From Tritrichomonas foetus (Eukaryota > Parabasalia > Tritrichomonadida > Tritrichomonadidae), in assembly GCA_001839685.1 (NCBI GenBank), contig MLAK01000217.1:107445-171444 (forward strand): a stretch of 64,000 nucleotides of DNA. The letters are read 5' to 3'. The notes under the pieces were generated by a model. It saw only the letters and a program-made list of their open reading frames with translations, was not told the origin of the DNA and ran no database searches. Positions 38,822 to 48,636 of the stretch are shown piece after piece (positions within the stretch are counted from its first letter, which is position 1; each line of letters starts with the position of its first letter). The position numbers and the translations under genes were made by a program.

Positions 38822-41800
38822 TTAAATAACAGATAAAGCTAAGTTAATATTCAGTTTCGGCGATGGATAAAAGTATCTTCTTAAAGGGTTCACATTTGGA
38901 TCTTTTTGACTCATCGTCATATTATAGAAAAACATGACACAGTCAACATAAGGCGATAGCAAAACAGAGTCATCAACAAATAAATCACCATCCTGCTCAA
39001 TAACAAACTTAGAAAATACAATTTCATCAAGTTCAAGTGCATCAAGAATTTGATATAAATCATAAATTGATAATGCAGGCATTTTATTAGAAATTTCTAA
39101 AAATTCAATGCCTGGATTAGAATCAATAATTTCAGCAGCTTTCATTCTCAGTTTCTGCAACATATTTTCTTCAGTTGAGCCGTCAGAAGAAATCCATATA
39201 TGCGGCTTAACAAGTTTATATTGATTTAGACCCATTTTACACCTAATATAATGATTTCCTGCGTATTTATCAGCAAAAAAGATTGGCATTGCTGATGTTA
39301 TATTCAATCTATAAACAAAATCAAATTGTTCAAGAATAGATAATATTATGAACACATTAACCAACTCATATGCATTAAAAGTCATTATTATTTTATCCAG
39401 CGATGCACCACGAGATTTTCTATTTAAAATATAAGCATAAATCAATCTAGTCATCAATACAAGTAATTGTGGATCTTTTTCAGATCGGGTTTGACAAATT
39501 AACACCAAAAGTTCCATAAAGGCTTCTTGCATCGTCTGACAATTATCACCTTCATATGTTCGGAAGTCAGCAATGGGTTTGACTGTATATTCTGGGGTTG
39601 GAACTTGAACATCAAAATGTGGAAGTAAAGGTACACCAATCATTCTCATTTTTACTGAAAATGCATCAACATTTCTAGATTTTTTAGAAGAAACTGTCAT
39701 TGAGCTTTTACTTAATTTCATTAAAACAGCCGTATGATCAATTGTTGATGCTTTTGTTGGTTCAAGAACAATTGTTAATGGCGCATCTGGTTCTAATAAA
39801 TAAGTAACAGCACCACTATTGCTTTCTGCAGCAGCTTCAACATTATTTGGGTTACGTGAGATTTTGACATACCTCATGATATTTTCATACATAGAAAATG
39901 GTCTAGTTATGTTAAAATCAGTAATTGTTCTTCTAGTACATTGGAATCTCGAAGTTCTATCAGGTTCATCATAAACGACTGGTTGGTTCATAAAACGTGA
40001 AATCTTCAAATAAAAAACAGCTTCTTCCATTTGAGAACAATCAATCTCAGTAAGCATTCTTTTAGCATCCTTTAATGAAAATACGTCTTTAGGTGTTAAT
40101 GAGATCATTTTAAGTCTTTCAACTAATTCTGAAATGGTTGGAGACATTTGGAATCGAATGTAATTTAGATGAAATCTTTGAAAATAAGCAGTTGTTGTAA
40201 TTTCGAAGGTTTTTTCTAAATCAACTTGTTCTTGATTAAAAGCATGATTTTGAACAGATTGGTAAACAGTCGTATAATTGTTTAAATCATAATAATCACG
40301 ATAAGTCTTATTTAAAAACATATTCAGATTTTGTGGCATGGAGTGATGCAAAAATTCTTCTCTTTCAGTTCCTGTTAATTCAGTAAAAAATTGCATAGCT
40401 TTTGACCAAGGTCTTTGAAGATTGGTGATTAAACCATTCATTGTAATTTGCATGACAGCTGATAAATAATTAAAAACTACATTTTTGTCAACATTTCTTA
40501 AAAACTCAAAATCAGATAAATCTTTAAAATCAAAATAAAGGGCAGGATAAGGTTGAAAATCTGCATTTCCTTCGCAAAATTCTGCAACTGGCCCAGTTGT
40601 TGGATAAAGACATTCTTTTACTTGTTTAACATTTTTGGAGTAAATTCGTAAAAGTGAGGCCTGTAAATTAATCCAATTTTGACCATGTTGAATAATAAAT
40701 TTTTCGACGCGAGGATATGAAAATGGAAAAGTTTCGATAAATGGTTCAGATACTGTTTGAGTAACAATAGCACGGGTTAAATGAGTTTCACCATTTCTGG
40801 CTTTTCTATGCAGTGAATATCGTTTTAACCAAAGATTAATTGAGTGTGGATCAATATTTTCAAGTAATTCAATTTCTTTCAGCATTTCATGAAAAAGTAG
40901 AATTTGCTCAGAATCATAAAATATATAATGGAATGTAAACTGGTCAAATACTTCAAGTTGAATCGAATCAATTAATTGAAAAGTGTCTTCTGTAGGTCTG
41001 GTGAATAAAGCATACTCTTGTTGATATCCTTTTTCACGATATGCTGTCATAATCAACTTTTGGAAAACTTCATGAGCAGATGAAAAACAGAACCCTTCAC
41101 GAAAAGATTCCGGAAAACATCTCACAAGAATATGACGTAAACGTGGCTCTTGAAGAAAAATTTGAGGTAATTCCTTAATCATAACAAACTTTAAATAAAA
41201 ATCAACTGGCATTGAATTCACAAGTTCCTCGATTGTAAACGGATTATATTGAAATGTTTCAAAAATATATGTATGTAACATTTGATATTGTAATTTTCTG
41301 TTAGACGTATACCCGAATAAATATCCATCTCTTGTTAAAAACCTATCTTCTAGATTATCATCTCCATTCTCATCATAGAAATCATTTGGATCAATATCGC
41401 TTGGATCAATATCATTTGTGTCAATATCATTTGCATCAATGTCCTTTTTATCAAAATCGCTTTTATCAAAATCATTTTCTTGTTCTGTTTCTTTTTCCAA
41501 ATTAAACATTTGTTCAATAGTAAGATTTTTTTTAGATTTTTTTGGTTTTGTTTTAACTGGTTCTTCTTGAATTTCTTCTTCTATGTTTTCTGATTGTTTT
41601 CGAGTTGATTGACGATCTTTTTGTCTTTTATTTTTATTTTTTCGTAATTCTTCCACGCGCTGAATTGCAGATTTGGTGAGTTCTTCTAGAATGGCTTTCG
41701 CTTTTTCGACATCATCAAAATGGTCTTCTGATCCTTCGTCGAGAACAAAGAAAGTTGTTGATGATAGTTTATGATGACCAGGATAAATTGGTAATGGTTT

Positions 41801-42085
41801 TGGATAGTTTACTGTTAAATCTATTCGAAAACATCCTGAATATGTAACAAGGTAATGTGCCATTTCTTCGAGCTTAGGAGTTGTCCATACTGATCTAGTA
41901 AAGGCTTTGGTGCTGATATCGAATACTTCCGCCATTGACGCAATCGAATGCTCTTTAATATATTCTGTGACTAATTGGCTGAAATTATCCCACTTCGGTT
42001 TATTATAGCGTTTTGTGAAAACATCTTCCTTCGTAGTATTATTATTTGCTTTGGTTTTGGATTTGCTCTTCGATTTTCCTTTCAT
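38822..42085 (-). CDS. TFIIIC largest-subunit-like protein (tau138/GTF3C1)
   Basis: The 1087-residue protein begins with a Lys-rich tail and a winged-helix-like region (about 25-110), then a Lys/Glu-rich linker with acidic pentapeptides DIDPN/DIDTN (about 200-235) coded by near-repeats at 41385-41470. After that comes RFLTRDGYLFGYTSNRKLQY and LHTYIFETFQYNPFTIEELV, followed by PVDFYLKFVMI, which is the layout around the B-block region of TFIIIC subunits (family knowledge). TFIIIC recruits Pol III to tRNA genes. The match is based on layout and short blocks, so other winged-helix proteins are possible. AACGG lies 13 nt before the ATG. Confidence 0.5.
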   Translation of the reverse strand: MKGKSKSKSKTKANNNTTKEDVFTKRYNKPKWDNFSQLVTEYIKEHSIASMAEVFDISTKAFTRSVWTTPKLEEMAHYLVTYSGCFRIDLTVNYPKPLPIYPGHHKLSSTTFFVLDEGSEDHFDDVEKAKAILEELTKSAIQRVEELRKNKNKRQKDRQSTRKQSENIEEEIQEEPVKTKPKKSKKNLTIEQMFNLEKETEQENDFDKSDFDKKDIDANDIDTNDIDPSDIDPNDFYDENGDDNLEDRFLTRDGYLFGYTSNRKLQYQMLHTYIFETFQYNPFTIEELVNSMPVDFYLKFVMIKELPQIFLQEPRLRHILVRCFPESFREGFCFSSAHEVFQKLIMTAYREKGYQQEYALFTRPTEDTFQLIDSIQLEVFDQFTFHYIFYDSEQILLFHEMLKEIELLENIDPHSINLWLKRYSLHRKARNGETHLTRAIVTQTVSEPFIETFPFSYPRVEKFIIQHGQNWINLQASLLRIYSKNVKQVKECLYPTTGPVAEFCEGNADFQPYPALYFDFKDLSDFEFLRNVDKNVVFNYLSAVMQITMNGLITNLQRPWSKAMQFFTELTGTEREEFLHHSMPQNLNMFLNKTYRDYYDLNNYTTVYQSVQNHAFNQEQVDLEKTFEITTTAYFQRFHLNYIRFQMSPTISELVERLKMISLTPKDVFSLKDAKRMLTEIDCSQMEEAVFYLKISRFMNQPVVYDEPDRTSRFQCTRRTITDFNITRPFSMYENIMRYVKISRNPNNVEAAAESNSGAVTYLLEPDAPLTIVLEPTKASTIDHTAVLMKLSKSSMTVSSKKSRNVDAFSVKMRMIGVPLLPHFDVQVPTPEYTVKPIADFRTYEGDNCQTMQEAFMELLVLICQTRSEKDPQLLVLMTRLIYAYILNRKSRGASLDKIIMTFNAYELVNVFIILSILEQFDFVYRLNITSAMPIFFADKYAGNHYIRCKMGLNQYKLVKPHIWISSDGSTEENMLQKLRMKAAEIIDSNPGIEFLEISNKMPALSIYDLYQILDALELDEIVFSKFVIEQDGDLFVDDSVLLSPYVDCVMFFYNMTMSQKDPNVNPLRRYFYPSPKLNINLALSVI

Positions 42086-42097
42086 AGATTTTCTTGT

Positions 42098-42102
42098 CCG
42101 TT
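42098..42102 (-). promoter_or_regulatory. AACGG motif near start
   Basis: AACGG on the minus strand, 13 nt before the ATG at 42085. The same motif occurs before the genes starting at 951, 1439, 16489 and 44655. Confidence 0.4.
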
Positions 42103-42307
42103 TATAGTTAAATTAGGTGAAACATATTTCACCTTTGCATCATCAATGATTTTAGACAAATTTCACATCATCTTATTGGTAAAATATCTCTAGATAAAGA
42201 GACAGTTCATCCTTTAAGAATGAACACCATTTTCTATTGAACAACTTCTATTGAATGAAATAATGAATAAATATGAAAATAAAGAATGATTGATTGTTTA
42301 CATAATA

Positions 42308-43474
42308 TTAAAAGTAACATGAATATATTGAATTAATAACATCAACAACATTTGACAAAGTATCAAATGATGCAAATTCACGAGGAGTGTTCATCAAATG
42401 AATAGGAATGGAAATTTGAACATGGTGAAGTGAAAATTTATGAAGAAAATCTTGAAATTTTGGATCAAATTCAATTTTTTGCTTAATTATTTTATATTTT
42501 TCGTCAAATTCGATTGGTTTATGATCTCCTAAAACAGAAGAATCGTCTAAAATAATGTTATTATCTGCACTTTCTGATAAATATGAGTTTACCAAAATTT
42601 GGGAAATATTTGAATTTTTTGTTTCTCCAATTTTGTTCAGGATTTCATCATAAATTCGAGAAAATTCATTCAGATTGGTGTTTTCATGATAGCAAATAAA
42701 TACATTATAGCCATTTATTGGAGAATCAATATTTAAAAAGGAAGTTAATAATAAAAATGGAGAAATCATTCGAGAAAGTTGATGTCCACAAATAAATTGA
42801 CGATTTTCACCCAAAAAGCATGGATCATTCGAATCAACGAGACAAACATCAACTTTTTCTATCAAGCTTGCTGGAATATTAAGATGATTAGATATTGATG
42901 AGATAATTGGCCCAGGATAATCTTTAATTATTGGTTGACAATCTTTTGACCTTCCAAGAAATGCAAAAGTAAAAGCATCATTTTTGTCATCCAAAGTTTG
43001 AATAAATCCAATAGAATAATCTGGATGGATCAAAAATTGTTTGAGATTTTCATCATCTCGAACAATAACTTCACCAGCTATTTTCATTGTTCTATTTTTC
43101 CAGCTTTTGTCCAAATTAGGTGTGTCAAACCTGGAATAATTAAACTCAAAAGTTGGAAAATAAGATTCTTGGTGAATTGGAAAAAGATCTTGCTCCATCA
43201 AAGAAATAAATTCATTCTTCTGAGTCAAATCTTTGATGTTGAAGATGATTAGACTATTTTGAAAGTGGAAATAAAATTTCTTATTTTCATGGTTCAAGAA
43301 TGAAGTGTCAGTTATCTCGTGATAATTCGCTTTAGAAAGCATATTTTTGAAAAATGCTACAGAATTATGAACTTCTGGAGCTTTTCGGAGATAATCCAAT
43401 AGATAATCTTTTTCCATGAAAATGGCAGAAATTTGAATAGAGAAAATCAGATTCATATTCTTTAAACAATCCAT
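42308..43474 (-). CDS. M18 (aspartyl) aminopeptidase homologue lacking metal ligands
   Basis: The 388-residue protein resembles DNPEP/Ape1-type M18 peptidases: LLDYLRKAPEVHNSVAFFKN at the start, KIAGEVIVRD (131-140), DVCLVDSNDPCFLGENRQFI (209-228) and PREF near the end. M18 enzymes are two-zinc exopeptidases that remove acidic N-terminal residues. Here the ligand motifs are lost: the AHTDSP site reads EQDLFP (94-99), the RLDN site reads QLSR (232-235, Ser234 for Asp), the NEEVG site reads HENTN (263-267), and the C-terminal MHSIRE reads MNTPRE with Asn362. The protein is also about 90 residues short. I infer a pseudo-peptidase. The true start may be the internal ATG at 43417. Confidence 0.65.
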   Translation of the reverse strand: MDCLKNMNLIFSIQISAIFMEKDYLLDYLRKAPEVHNSVAFFKNMLSKANYHEITDTSFLNHENKKFYFHFQNSLIIFNIKDLTQKNEFISLMEQDLFPIHQESYFPTFEFNYSRFDTPNLDKSWKNRTMKIAGEVIVRDDENLKQFLIHPDYSIGFIQTLDDKNDAFTFAFLGRSKDCQPIIKDYPGPIISSISNHLNIPASLIEKVDVCLVDSNDPCFLGENRQFICGHQLSRMISPFLLLTSFLNIDSPINGYNVFICYHENTNLNEFSRIYDEILNKIGETKNSNISQILVNSYLSESADNNIILDDSSVLGDHKPIEFDEKYKIIKQKIEFDPKFQDFLHKFSLHHVQISIPIHLMNTPREFASFDTLSNVVDVINSIYSCYF

Positions 43475-43764
43475 TTTCCTCCTATTTTCCGATAAAAATT
43501 TTGATTTTATATTTTATCAAGAATTTCAATCATCAGAATTTTGCATATCAAATCGGAGAAATAACTTTAAAATGACATAAATTTAGCACATAAATGTCCA
43601 TTTTCATCAAATGTAAATAAAATAAATAAAAATAGATTTACAGAGAAGAAAAATATTTCATATGATAGAAACAAGTTGAGCAGCAAAACAAAGAAACTAC
43701 AAGAAATAAATGTTTATTCTATAAATAAATACAAATCTAATAAAGATTGCTTTCAGATGATAAT

Positions 43765-44556
43765 TTATCCGATTATTTGTTGATGTTTCCTTCTTCCTAA
43801 AGATTCTCTCGTTTTTGTTGCAATTATTATTGTATGGTAATTCAAAGACAACGATAGAAATGTCATGAAAGTATTAATAGATACAGCAACCAATGAATAA
43901 ATGTCATTCGTTTCATATATAATGTCTAATATTGTGAATATTCCAGCAAATCCAGTGACATGAAATCCAATAAAAGCATAAACACAGAAAAAAACAACAG
44001 CGAATTGTGCATAAAGAATACCAAAAGGGACTCGTCGAACCAAAGATGAGCATGTGACCAGCCGATAAGAAAATGCATATGAAAAGTAAATTACAGCAAA
44101 ACTTTGAATGAGTGCAAAGTAAAATGACCGACTATAAGAAAAATCTTGAATATCTACATGATTTAAGGCTATCAAATTAAATACACAAGAAAAAGTCAAA
44201 GCAATTAATCCACGAAGTGAGGAAGTTACCAATTTATTAAATGGTATTGATAATTGGTCAGGCTTATAATAAATAACTGGAAAGAAGGATGGCCAATTAG
44301 GATTGAGTGTAGTTTTTTCGCGAAGTGAATGAATTTCGTTTTGCTTATTTTCGAGATAAATTATCTGATCTGGAAAATTTCCAATTTTTATATCCTGATC
44401 GATTTCAACGTCTCCATTCAGATTTTTTTGTTCGTCTTCTCCAACATAATTATTATCTAATATTGATCCTTGGGGAAATAATTGATTTTCCCCATTCTCC
44501 ATTATTTTCTCAGAAAATTTCCCCAAGTTTTGGCCTAAATTTAACATGAATGACAT
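43765..44556 (-). CDS. SCAMP-like four-helix membrane protein
   Basis: The 263-residue protein has a hydrophilic N-terminal region (about 80 residues), then NPNWPSFFPVIYYKPDQLSI, which resembles the NWPP...P entry of secretory carrier membrane proteins, then four membrane segments between about 110 and 245 and a basic C-terminal tail (RESLGRRKHQQ). SCAMPs cycle in post-Golgi and endosomal membranes. The match rests on layout and the NWPS-FP block. The start is set to the ATG at 44556; a second ATG follows at 44547. The gene is divergent from the BTB-like gene at 44655 across about 100 bases. Confidence 0.6.
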   Translation of the reverse strand: MSFMLNLGQNLGKFSEKIMENGENQLFPQGSILDNNYVGEDEQKNLNGDVEIDQDIKIGNFPDQIIYLENKQNEIHSLREKTTLNPNWPSFFPVIYYKPDQLSIPFNKLVTSSLRGLIALTFSCVFNLIALNHVDIQDFSYSRSFYFALIQSFAVIYFSYAFSYRLVTCSSLVRRVPFGILYAQFAVVFFCVYAFIGFHVTGFAGIFTILDIIYETNDIYSLVAVSINTFMTFLSLSLNYHTIIIATKTRESLGRRKHQQIIG

Positions 44557-44620
44557 GAAGACGATTATTTTATATATTCTCAATAACGTCAGAAAAAGTT
44601 CTTCTCGTATAAAAATTCAA

Positions 44621-44641
44621 TCATTTAAACTGAATAAACGG
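44621..44641 (+). promoter_or_regulatory. Initiator-like TCATTT followed by AACGG
   Basis: TCATTT at 44621-44626 and AACGG at 44637-44641, just before the ATG at 44655. Both motifs together in a 100-base divergent spacer. Confidence 0.5.
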
Positions 44642-44654
44642 TTTTCATCATCAA

Positions 44655-46163
44655 ATGGGAAAAAGCAACAAATCGCCAAAAGACAGAGAGTTTTCACTCT
44701 GGTGCAACGAGAAAAACCACAAGTTCAATGCAGAGACATTCGCCCGCGTTTCGAAAAAATGCGCATCTTTAGTTCATGCCAATGATTATCAAGGAACCAT
44801 CAATCATCCAGTCACAGAAGAAACATTTAATGCTTTTGTATTAGCATGCCAACTTAAGCCTTTCAAGGTCACCATTACAAATGCTTTCGAGCTTCTCGAG
44901 CTTGCCCAAGAATGGGGAATTCCATCATTAGAAACATTCGTAAACAGATACATTTCCCAAAAGGGACTAAAGCGCAAAGTTGAAGACGACTATCTCGGAA
45001 AGTTAATGACTCACCTTGAAGACGATAATGCTGATGTCAGTAACGATATCGCGGGAATTGCTAGAAACTTTAATGAGTATCTTAGTGACGATAGATTGGT
45101 TCAGGTTCATCCCGAGCATCTTTTCAAGATCCTTATGCAAGCAGAAAATCGCCGAATCAACCCACAGTTATTAATCGACTTTGTTATGAAGTTAATCGAA
45201 AACGAACCGGAAAAAGCTGTTCCTCTCTGCCTCAGAATAGACTTCGACCGTTTAACGACTGAGCAGAATGAAGAAATTTTCCAATGTCGTGAAATCCACG
45301 AACAAGCAATGGGGTACTTCATTGCTGAAGCACTCAGTGCACTTAGAAATAAGGCCACTGATGATCTTACGGCCAACGAACAACGATATATTAAAGAGAT
45401 TCAAGATATCCGTGATTATCTCACCAAGCAGCGAACAGTTGCTCTTGCTGAACTTCAAACCCAATTTGAATCCGAAACTAAAGCTCTTGAAGAACTTATT
45501 GAAAAGCAACAAAACCAAATAAACGAGTTGAAGCAGTTCAGAGACAACGCTCGTGAGGAAGCTGCACAACAACAAGAGAACTTCAAGAAAACTTATGCCA
45601 AGTTTTCAACTGAATCCGAACGCATTCATGGAATTTTGAAGAACATCAAGAGAATGGAGAAAGAAAGACGTGAAAAGATTCATAAACTTGTCAATGAAAA
45701 ATCAATTCCAATTAAGCAAACTGTCGACGAAAAGTGTGCTGAAATCATAAGTGCTGATAAGCATAAACGCGATCTCATGGAGAAGACAGTCATTGAAAGA
45801 AGAGATAGACTTCTACAAAACCATGAAGAAATCAAAAGTATGGTAAACACATTCGATCTGACAATCCAACATATTCACGAACGAATTAACGAAACAAGAG
45901 CTACAGTTGCTGCAAAGATAGTAACTGACCATCTTAGACACGATCAGTTCTTACGTGATGTTGATAGACGCTTCGATGTTTTTGCAGCAGATGACAAGAT
46001 ATGGAACCTCGAGGTTGATCAAGTCATAAACGCAGAAAACATCATTAGGAAACTTGAATCCAAACTCAGGACCACATGCCCAATCAACGTGAACCACGAA
46101 ATAAAGACATCTACTGACGCGATTGAAAGGTTTGCTAGTCTTTTCACTAGAAAGAAGGCTTGA
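44655..46163 (+). CDS. BTB-like protein with long coiled coil, 502 aa
   Basis: The N-terminal 100 residues look like a divergent BTB fold (FSLWCNEKNHKFNAETFARV, then TINHPVTEETFNAFVLACQL, ELLELAQEWGIPSLETFV), followed by a helical BACK-like part to about 240. From about 245 to 450 it is a long charged coiled coil. The C-terminus ends in FTRKKA. Trichomonads have a lineage-typical family of this plan; function not known, likely an oligomeric scaffold. Many codons end in C or G compared with the neighbours, suggesting higher expression. Downstream, a mariner element starts about 105 bases after the stop. Confidence 0.75.
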   Translation: MGKSNKSPKDREFSLWCNEKNHKFNAETFARVSKKCASLVHANDYQGTINHPVTEETFNAFVLACQLKPFKVTITNAFELLELAQEWGIPSLETFVNRYISQKGLKRKVEDDYLGKLMTHLEDDNADVSNDIAGIARNFNEYLSDDRLVQVHPEHLFKILMQAENRRINPQLLIDFVMKLIENEPEKAVPLCLRIDFDRLTTEQNEEIFQCREIHEQAMGYFIAEALSALRNKATDDLTANEQRYIKEIQDIRDYLTKQRTVALAELQTQFESETKALEELIEKQQNQINELKQFRDNAREEAAQQQENFKKTYAKFSTESERIHGILKNIKRMEKERREKIHKLVNEKSIPIKQTVDEKCAEIISADKHKRDLMEKTVIERRDRLLQNHEEIKSMVNTFDLTIQHIHERINETRATVAAKIVTDHLRHDQFLRDVDRRFDVFAADDKIWNLEVDQVINAENIIRKLESKLRTTCPINVNHEIKTSTDAIERFASLFTRKKA

Positions 46164-46269
46164 ACTGGTAACTCATGAATAAAGGCAACTGTTTTTCGAA
46201 TTTATTTTTATAGTTTTCGAAATTTAATTTAATTACAATAAAATATATTTTTGTGAAGCTTTTATGCTA

Positions 46270-47559
46270 TAGGGTGTCCGGAGGCGTGATGTCACTACCC
46301 ACATTAGAAGTGAAATCAATACATTATATTTATAAATAATANACTATGCAATGTTNACATAAAAATTTTGNAAANAATTTTTTTTTCTCTTGACTGAAAA
46401 TAGAGATAAAGAATCTTTTTCATAAAAAAAAAGAATAATTTATAAACGTACACGATGCACGTTTATTAAAAAATGATTGATCAACATTCAATCATAACTT
46501 TTCTGCAGCTTGAAGGAAAAAGGGGCAAAGAAATATATGAAGAAATGAAGAGTGTCTTGAAAGAAAAATGTTTGTCTCAAAGACAAATCTACCGAGTCAT
46601 GGCAGAACTGAACAGAAGTCAAAACACACAGCCTGTGAAAAAAGAGAAAAAGTGCCAAAGTTATGATATTCTTGACTGGAAAATTTTAGATGTTTTAACC
46701 GAATTTCCACATTCATCGTGTCGATATATTGCTAATGTTTTAGGTGAACCAAAATCGACAATTTATGATCGTTTAACATCAAAATTAATGTATAAACATG
46801 TGCATCTTCGATGGGTGCCACATATTCTAACAGAAAATCAAAAGGCCAATAGAGTTTTATTGGCAAAAAAACTTCTTAAAATTTTGAATGCAGAACAAAA
46901 AACTAATTTCACCTTTTTAATAACAGGAGATGAGTCTTGGTTTTATTCCAAGACTGATTTCAATACACAATGGATTCCTGAAAACTCAGTAATCCCAACT
47001 ATTCAAAATCCAGGGTTTCAGATCACTAAATTTATGGTGACTGTATTTTGGAACCCTCATGGGATAATTCATATTGATGTTTTGCCGCCAAATGAAAAGT
47101 TTAATGCTGCATATTATATTACAGCCATTATGTCAAAAATTGTTGAGTTTAAAAACTCGAATAATTATAAAAAATTATTTGTTCATTATGACAATGCAAA
47201 GCCTCATGTGGCAAAAATTGTCAAAAAATATATAAATGAAAACTCACTAGAATCAGTTCCACATCCGGCATATTCACCTGATTTGGCGCCTAGCGACTTT
47301 TTTTTATTTGGAACTATTAAAGAAAAAGTTAAAGGAATTGTTTTTGAATCACCAAGCCATTTGATTCAAACAATAGTCCAAATTTTCAATGAAATTCCAT
47401 CGGAAACTTTGTTTTCAGTTTTTGCAGAATGGCAAAATAGACTGAAAAAAGTTATTGATGCCAATGGAGACTACATATTTTGAAATACTTATCAATAAAA
47501 AATGACTTATTAGAAATGACTTTATTATACTTAGTGACATCACATTACCGGACACCCTA
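46270..47559 (+). mobile_element. Mariner transposon, apparently intact
   Basis: Inverted ends of 28 bp, 46270-46297 and 47532-47559, agree at 24 positions: TAGGGTGTCCGG-N4-GTGATGTCACTA. The flanks are TA on both sides (46268-46269 and 47560-47561), the target choice of mariner. Because the border reads CTATAG on both sides, the exact edge is ambiguous by two bases. A single complete transposase frame fills the interior. The interior 5' part contains four ambiguous bases (46342, 46356, 46371, 46375), as expected if several near-identical copies exist. Confidence 0.93.
46473..47483 (+). CDS. Mariner transposase (DD34D)
   Basis: The 336-residue protein cuts and joins the element ends. The N-terminal half holds two helix-turn-helix regions (about 5-50 and 65-115). 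WVPHILTENQ (114-123) is the mariner linker motif. The catalytic triad is Asp153 (TGDESW), Asp240 (HYDNAKPH) and Asp275 (YSPDLAPSDFFLFG), with 34 residues between the last two, the DD34D spacing. No stop or frameshift interrupts it, so it could be active. The family is known in T. vaginalis (Tvmar1); whether this copy belongs there is not tested. Confidence 0.96.
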   Translation: MIDQHSIITFLQLEGKRGKEIYEEMKSVLKEKCLSQRQIYRVMAELNRSQNTQPVKKEKKCQSYDILDWKILDVLTEFPHSSCRYIANVLGEPKSTIYDRLTSKLMYKHVHLRWVPHILTENQKANRVLLAKKLLKILNAEQKTNFTFLITGDESWFYSKTDFNTQWIPENSVIPTIQNPGFQITKFMVTVFWNPHGIIHIDVLPPNEKFNAAYYITAIMSKIVEFKNSNNYKKLFVHYDNAKPHVAKIVKKYINENSLESVPHPAYSPDLAPSDFFLFGTIKEKVKGIVFESPSHLIQTIVQIFNEIPSETLFSVFAEWQNRLKKVIDANGDYIF

Positions 47560-47562
47560 TAG

Positions 47563-47981
47563 TATGACTAAAATACAATAAAATTTCGATTTTATACATA
47601 CGGGATAACTAATGACAATTTATCTCTTGATTCTGGTTTCAACAAAGATGGCTATTCGGTCTTTATTTTCACCAACTTTTATGTCTCATCACAACAGTTT
47701 TATTCAAGACCAAATATGCATTCAAAAATAATCATTGTGTAATATCCTTTTACGAGTTGCATAGAAGAATAAAAATCCTATAAATTCTCTCTGAGAACCT
47801 GGATTAATTCAATTACCTAAAATACCACTGATAAAGTCAATTTCTGAATAATCAAAAAATATTGAAACTCATCAATCACGTAAAAGATTAAAATAAAAAA
47901 AGACTGATCATCATGGCAGTGAAGATACTCATCATTCTCTCTTTCATAAATCAAAAGAGAAATACAATATTAATCTGATTC
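47563..47981. other. Intergenic after the mariner
   Basis: About 420 bases, AT-rich, no gene, RNA or repeat recognised. Confidence 0.4.
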
Positions 47982-48059
47982 ATGCAGGCCATGACTTTAA
48001 CTCAGAAACGACTGGCCCACCTCTCGAAGAAAGATGGCTACTGCCAAATATGTGATTAG
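47982..48059 (+). CDS. Possible 25-codon small ORF
   Basis: An ATG frame of 25 codons lies in a GC-richer patch of an AT-rich spacer. It reads MQAMTLTQKRLAHLSKKDGY and ends CQICD before TAG. The base composition and the CxxC end look like real or once-real coding sequence. It may be a functional micropeptide, a fragment of a zinc-binding protein gene, or chance. Confidence 0.3.
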   Translation: MQAMTLTQKRLAHLSKKDGYCQICD

Positions 48060-48163
48060 GCACCTGCTTTTAGAAAAAAATGAAAAATATTCATTTGATG
48101 AAAAAAAAAATCGAGAATAAATATTGCAATAAGAGTCATTTAAATATCCTATCTGTTATTTAC

Positions 48164-48352
48164 TTACTGTGATTGTGAGTTTGGACCAACCTTCCTCTTG
48201 GCATCTGGGTTGACGGCGAGGAAACGTTTGTTGTATAACTTCCTTATTCTAGCGCGGCCACGAACTGGCTTTGGCTTTTCCATCTTTTCAACCTTTGGTG
48301 TGTTGCTACGAACTTTACCTGCTTGGGCGAGGGATCCGTGGACTTTACCCAT
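48164..48352 (-). CDS. RPS30: Ribosomal protein eS30
   Basis: The 62-residue basic protein of the small ribosomal subunit reads [20 protein letters not shown], then [13 protein letters not shown] and a [11 protein letters not shown] tail, matching eS30 along its length. There is no ubiquitin-like (FUBI) leader as in animals; it is a stand-alone gene. The frame is open upstream to 48412, but the family start is the ATG at 48352. A CCTTTTTGGAAA stretch just before the ATG resembles a pyrimidine-rich trichomonad start region. Codon use is biased as in other highly expressed genes. Confidence 0.93.
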   Translation of the reverse strand: MGKVHGSLAQAGKVRSNTPKVEKMEKPKPVRGRARIRKLYNKRFLAVNPDAKRKVGPNSQSQ

Positions 48353-48636
48353 TTTCCAAAAAGGCCGACCAATCAAATTTTGTGGACTCTGTTTGGATAG
48401 AAATTCAATCAATTTCGTTCAAAATTCTTTCAGAATTATTTCGAGATATCGACATAATATTTTGCTATTTACATTCTACAGCACTTAAAATCATATATCC
48501 ATCATAATATCCCTTATTTAGAATTTTATTTCAAAAACGACGATTAAAATCAATTCAAAGGTATGTCATAAAATCTTTGATATATTTATATTTTTCATAT
48601 AACATTTCATGATAAAAAAATCGGTTTTTTATTAAC

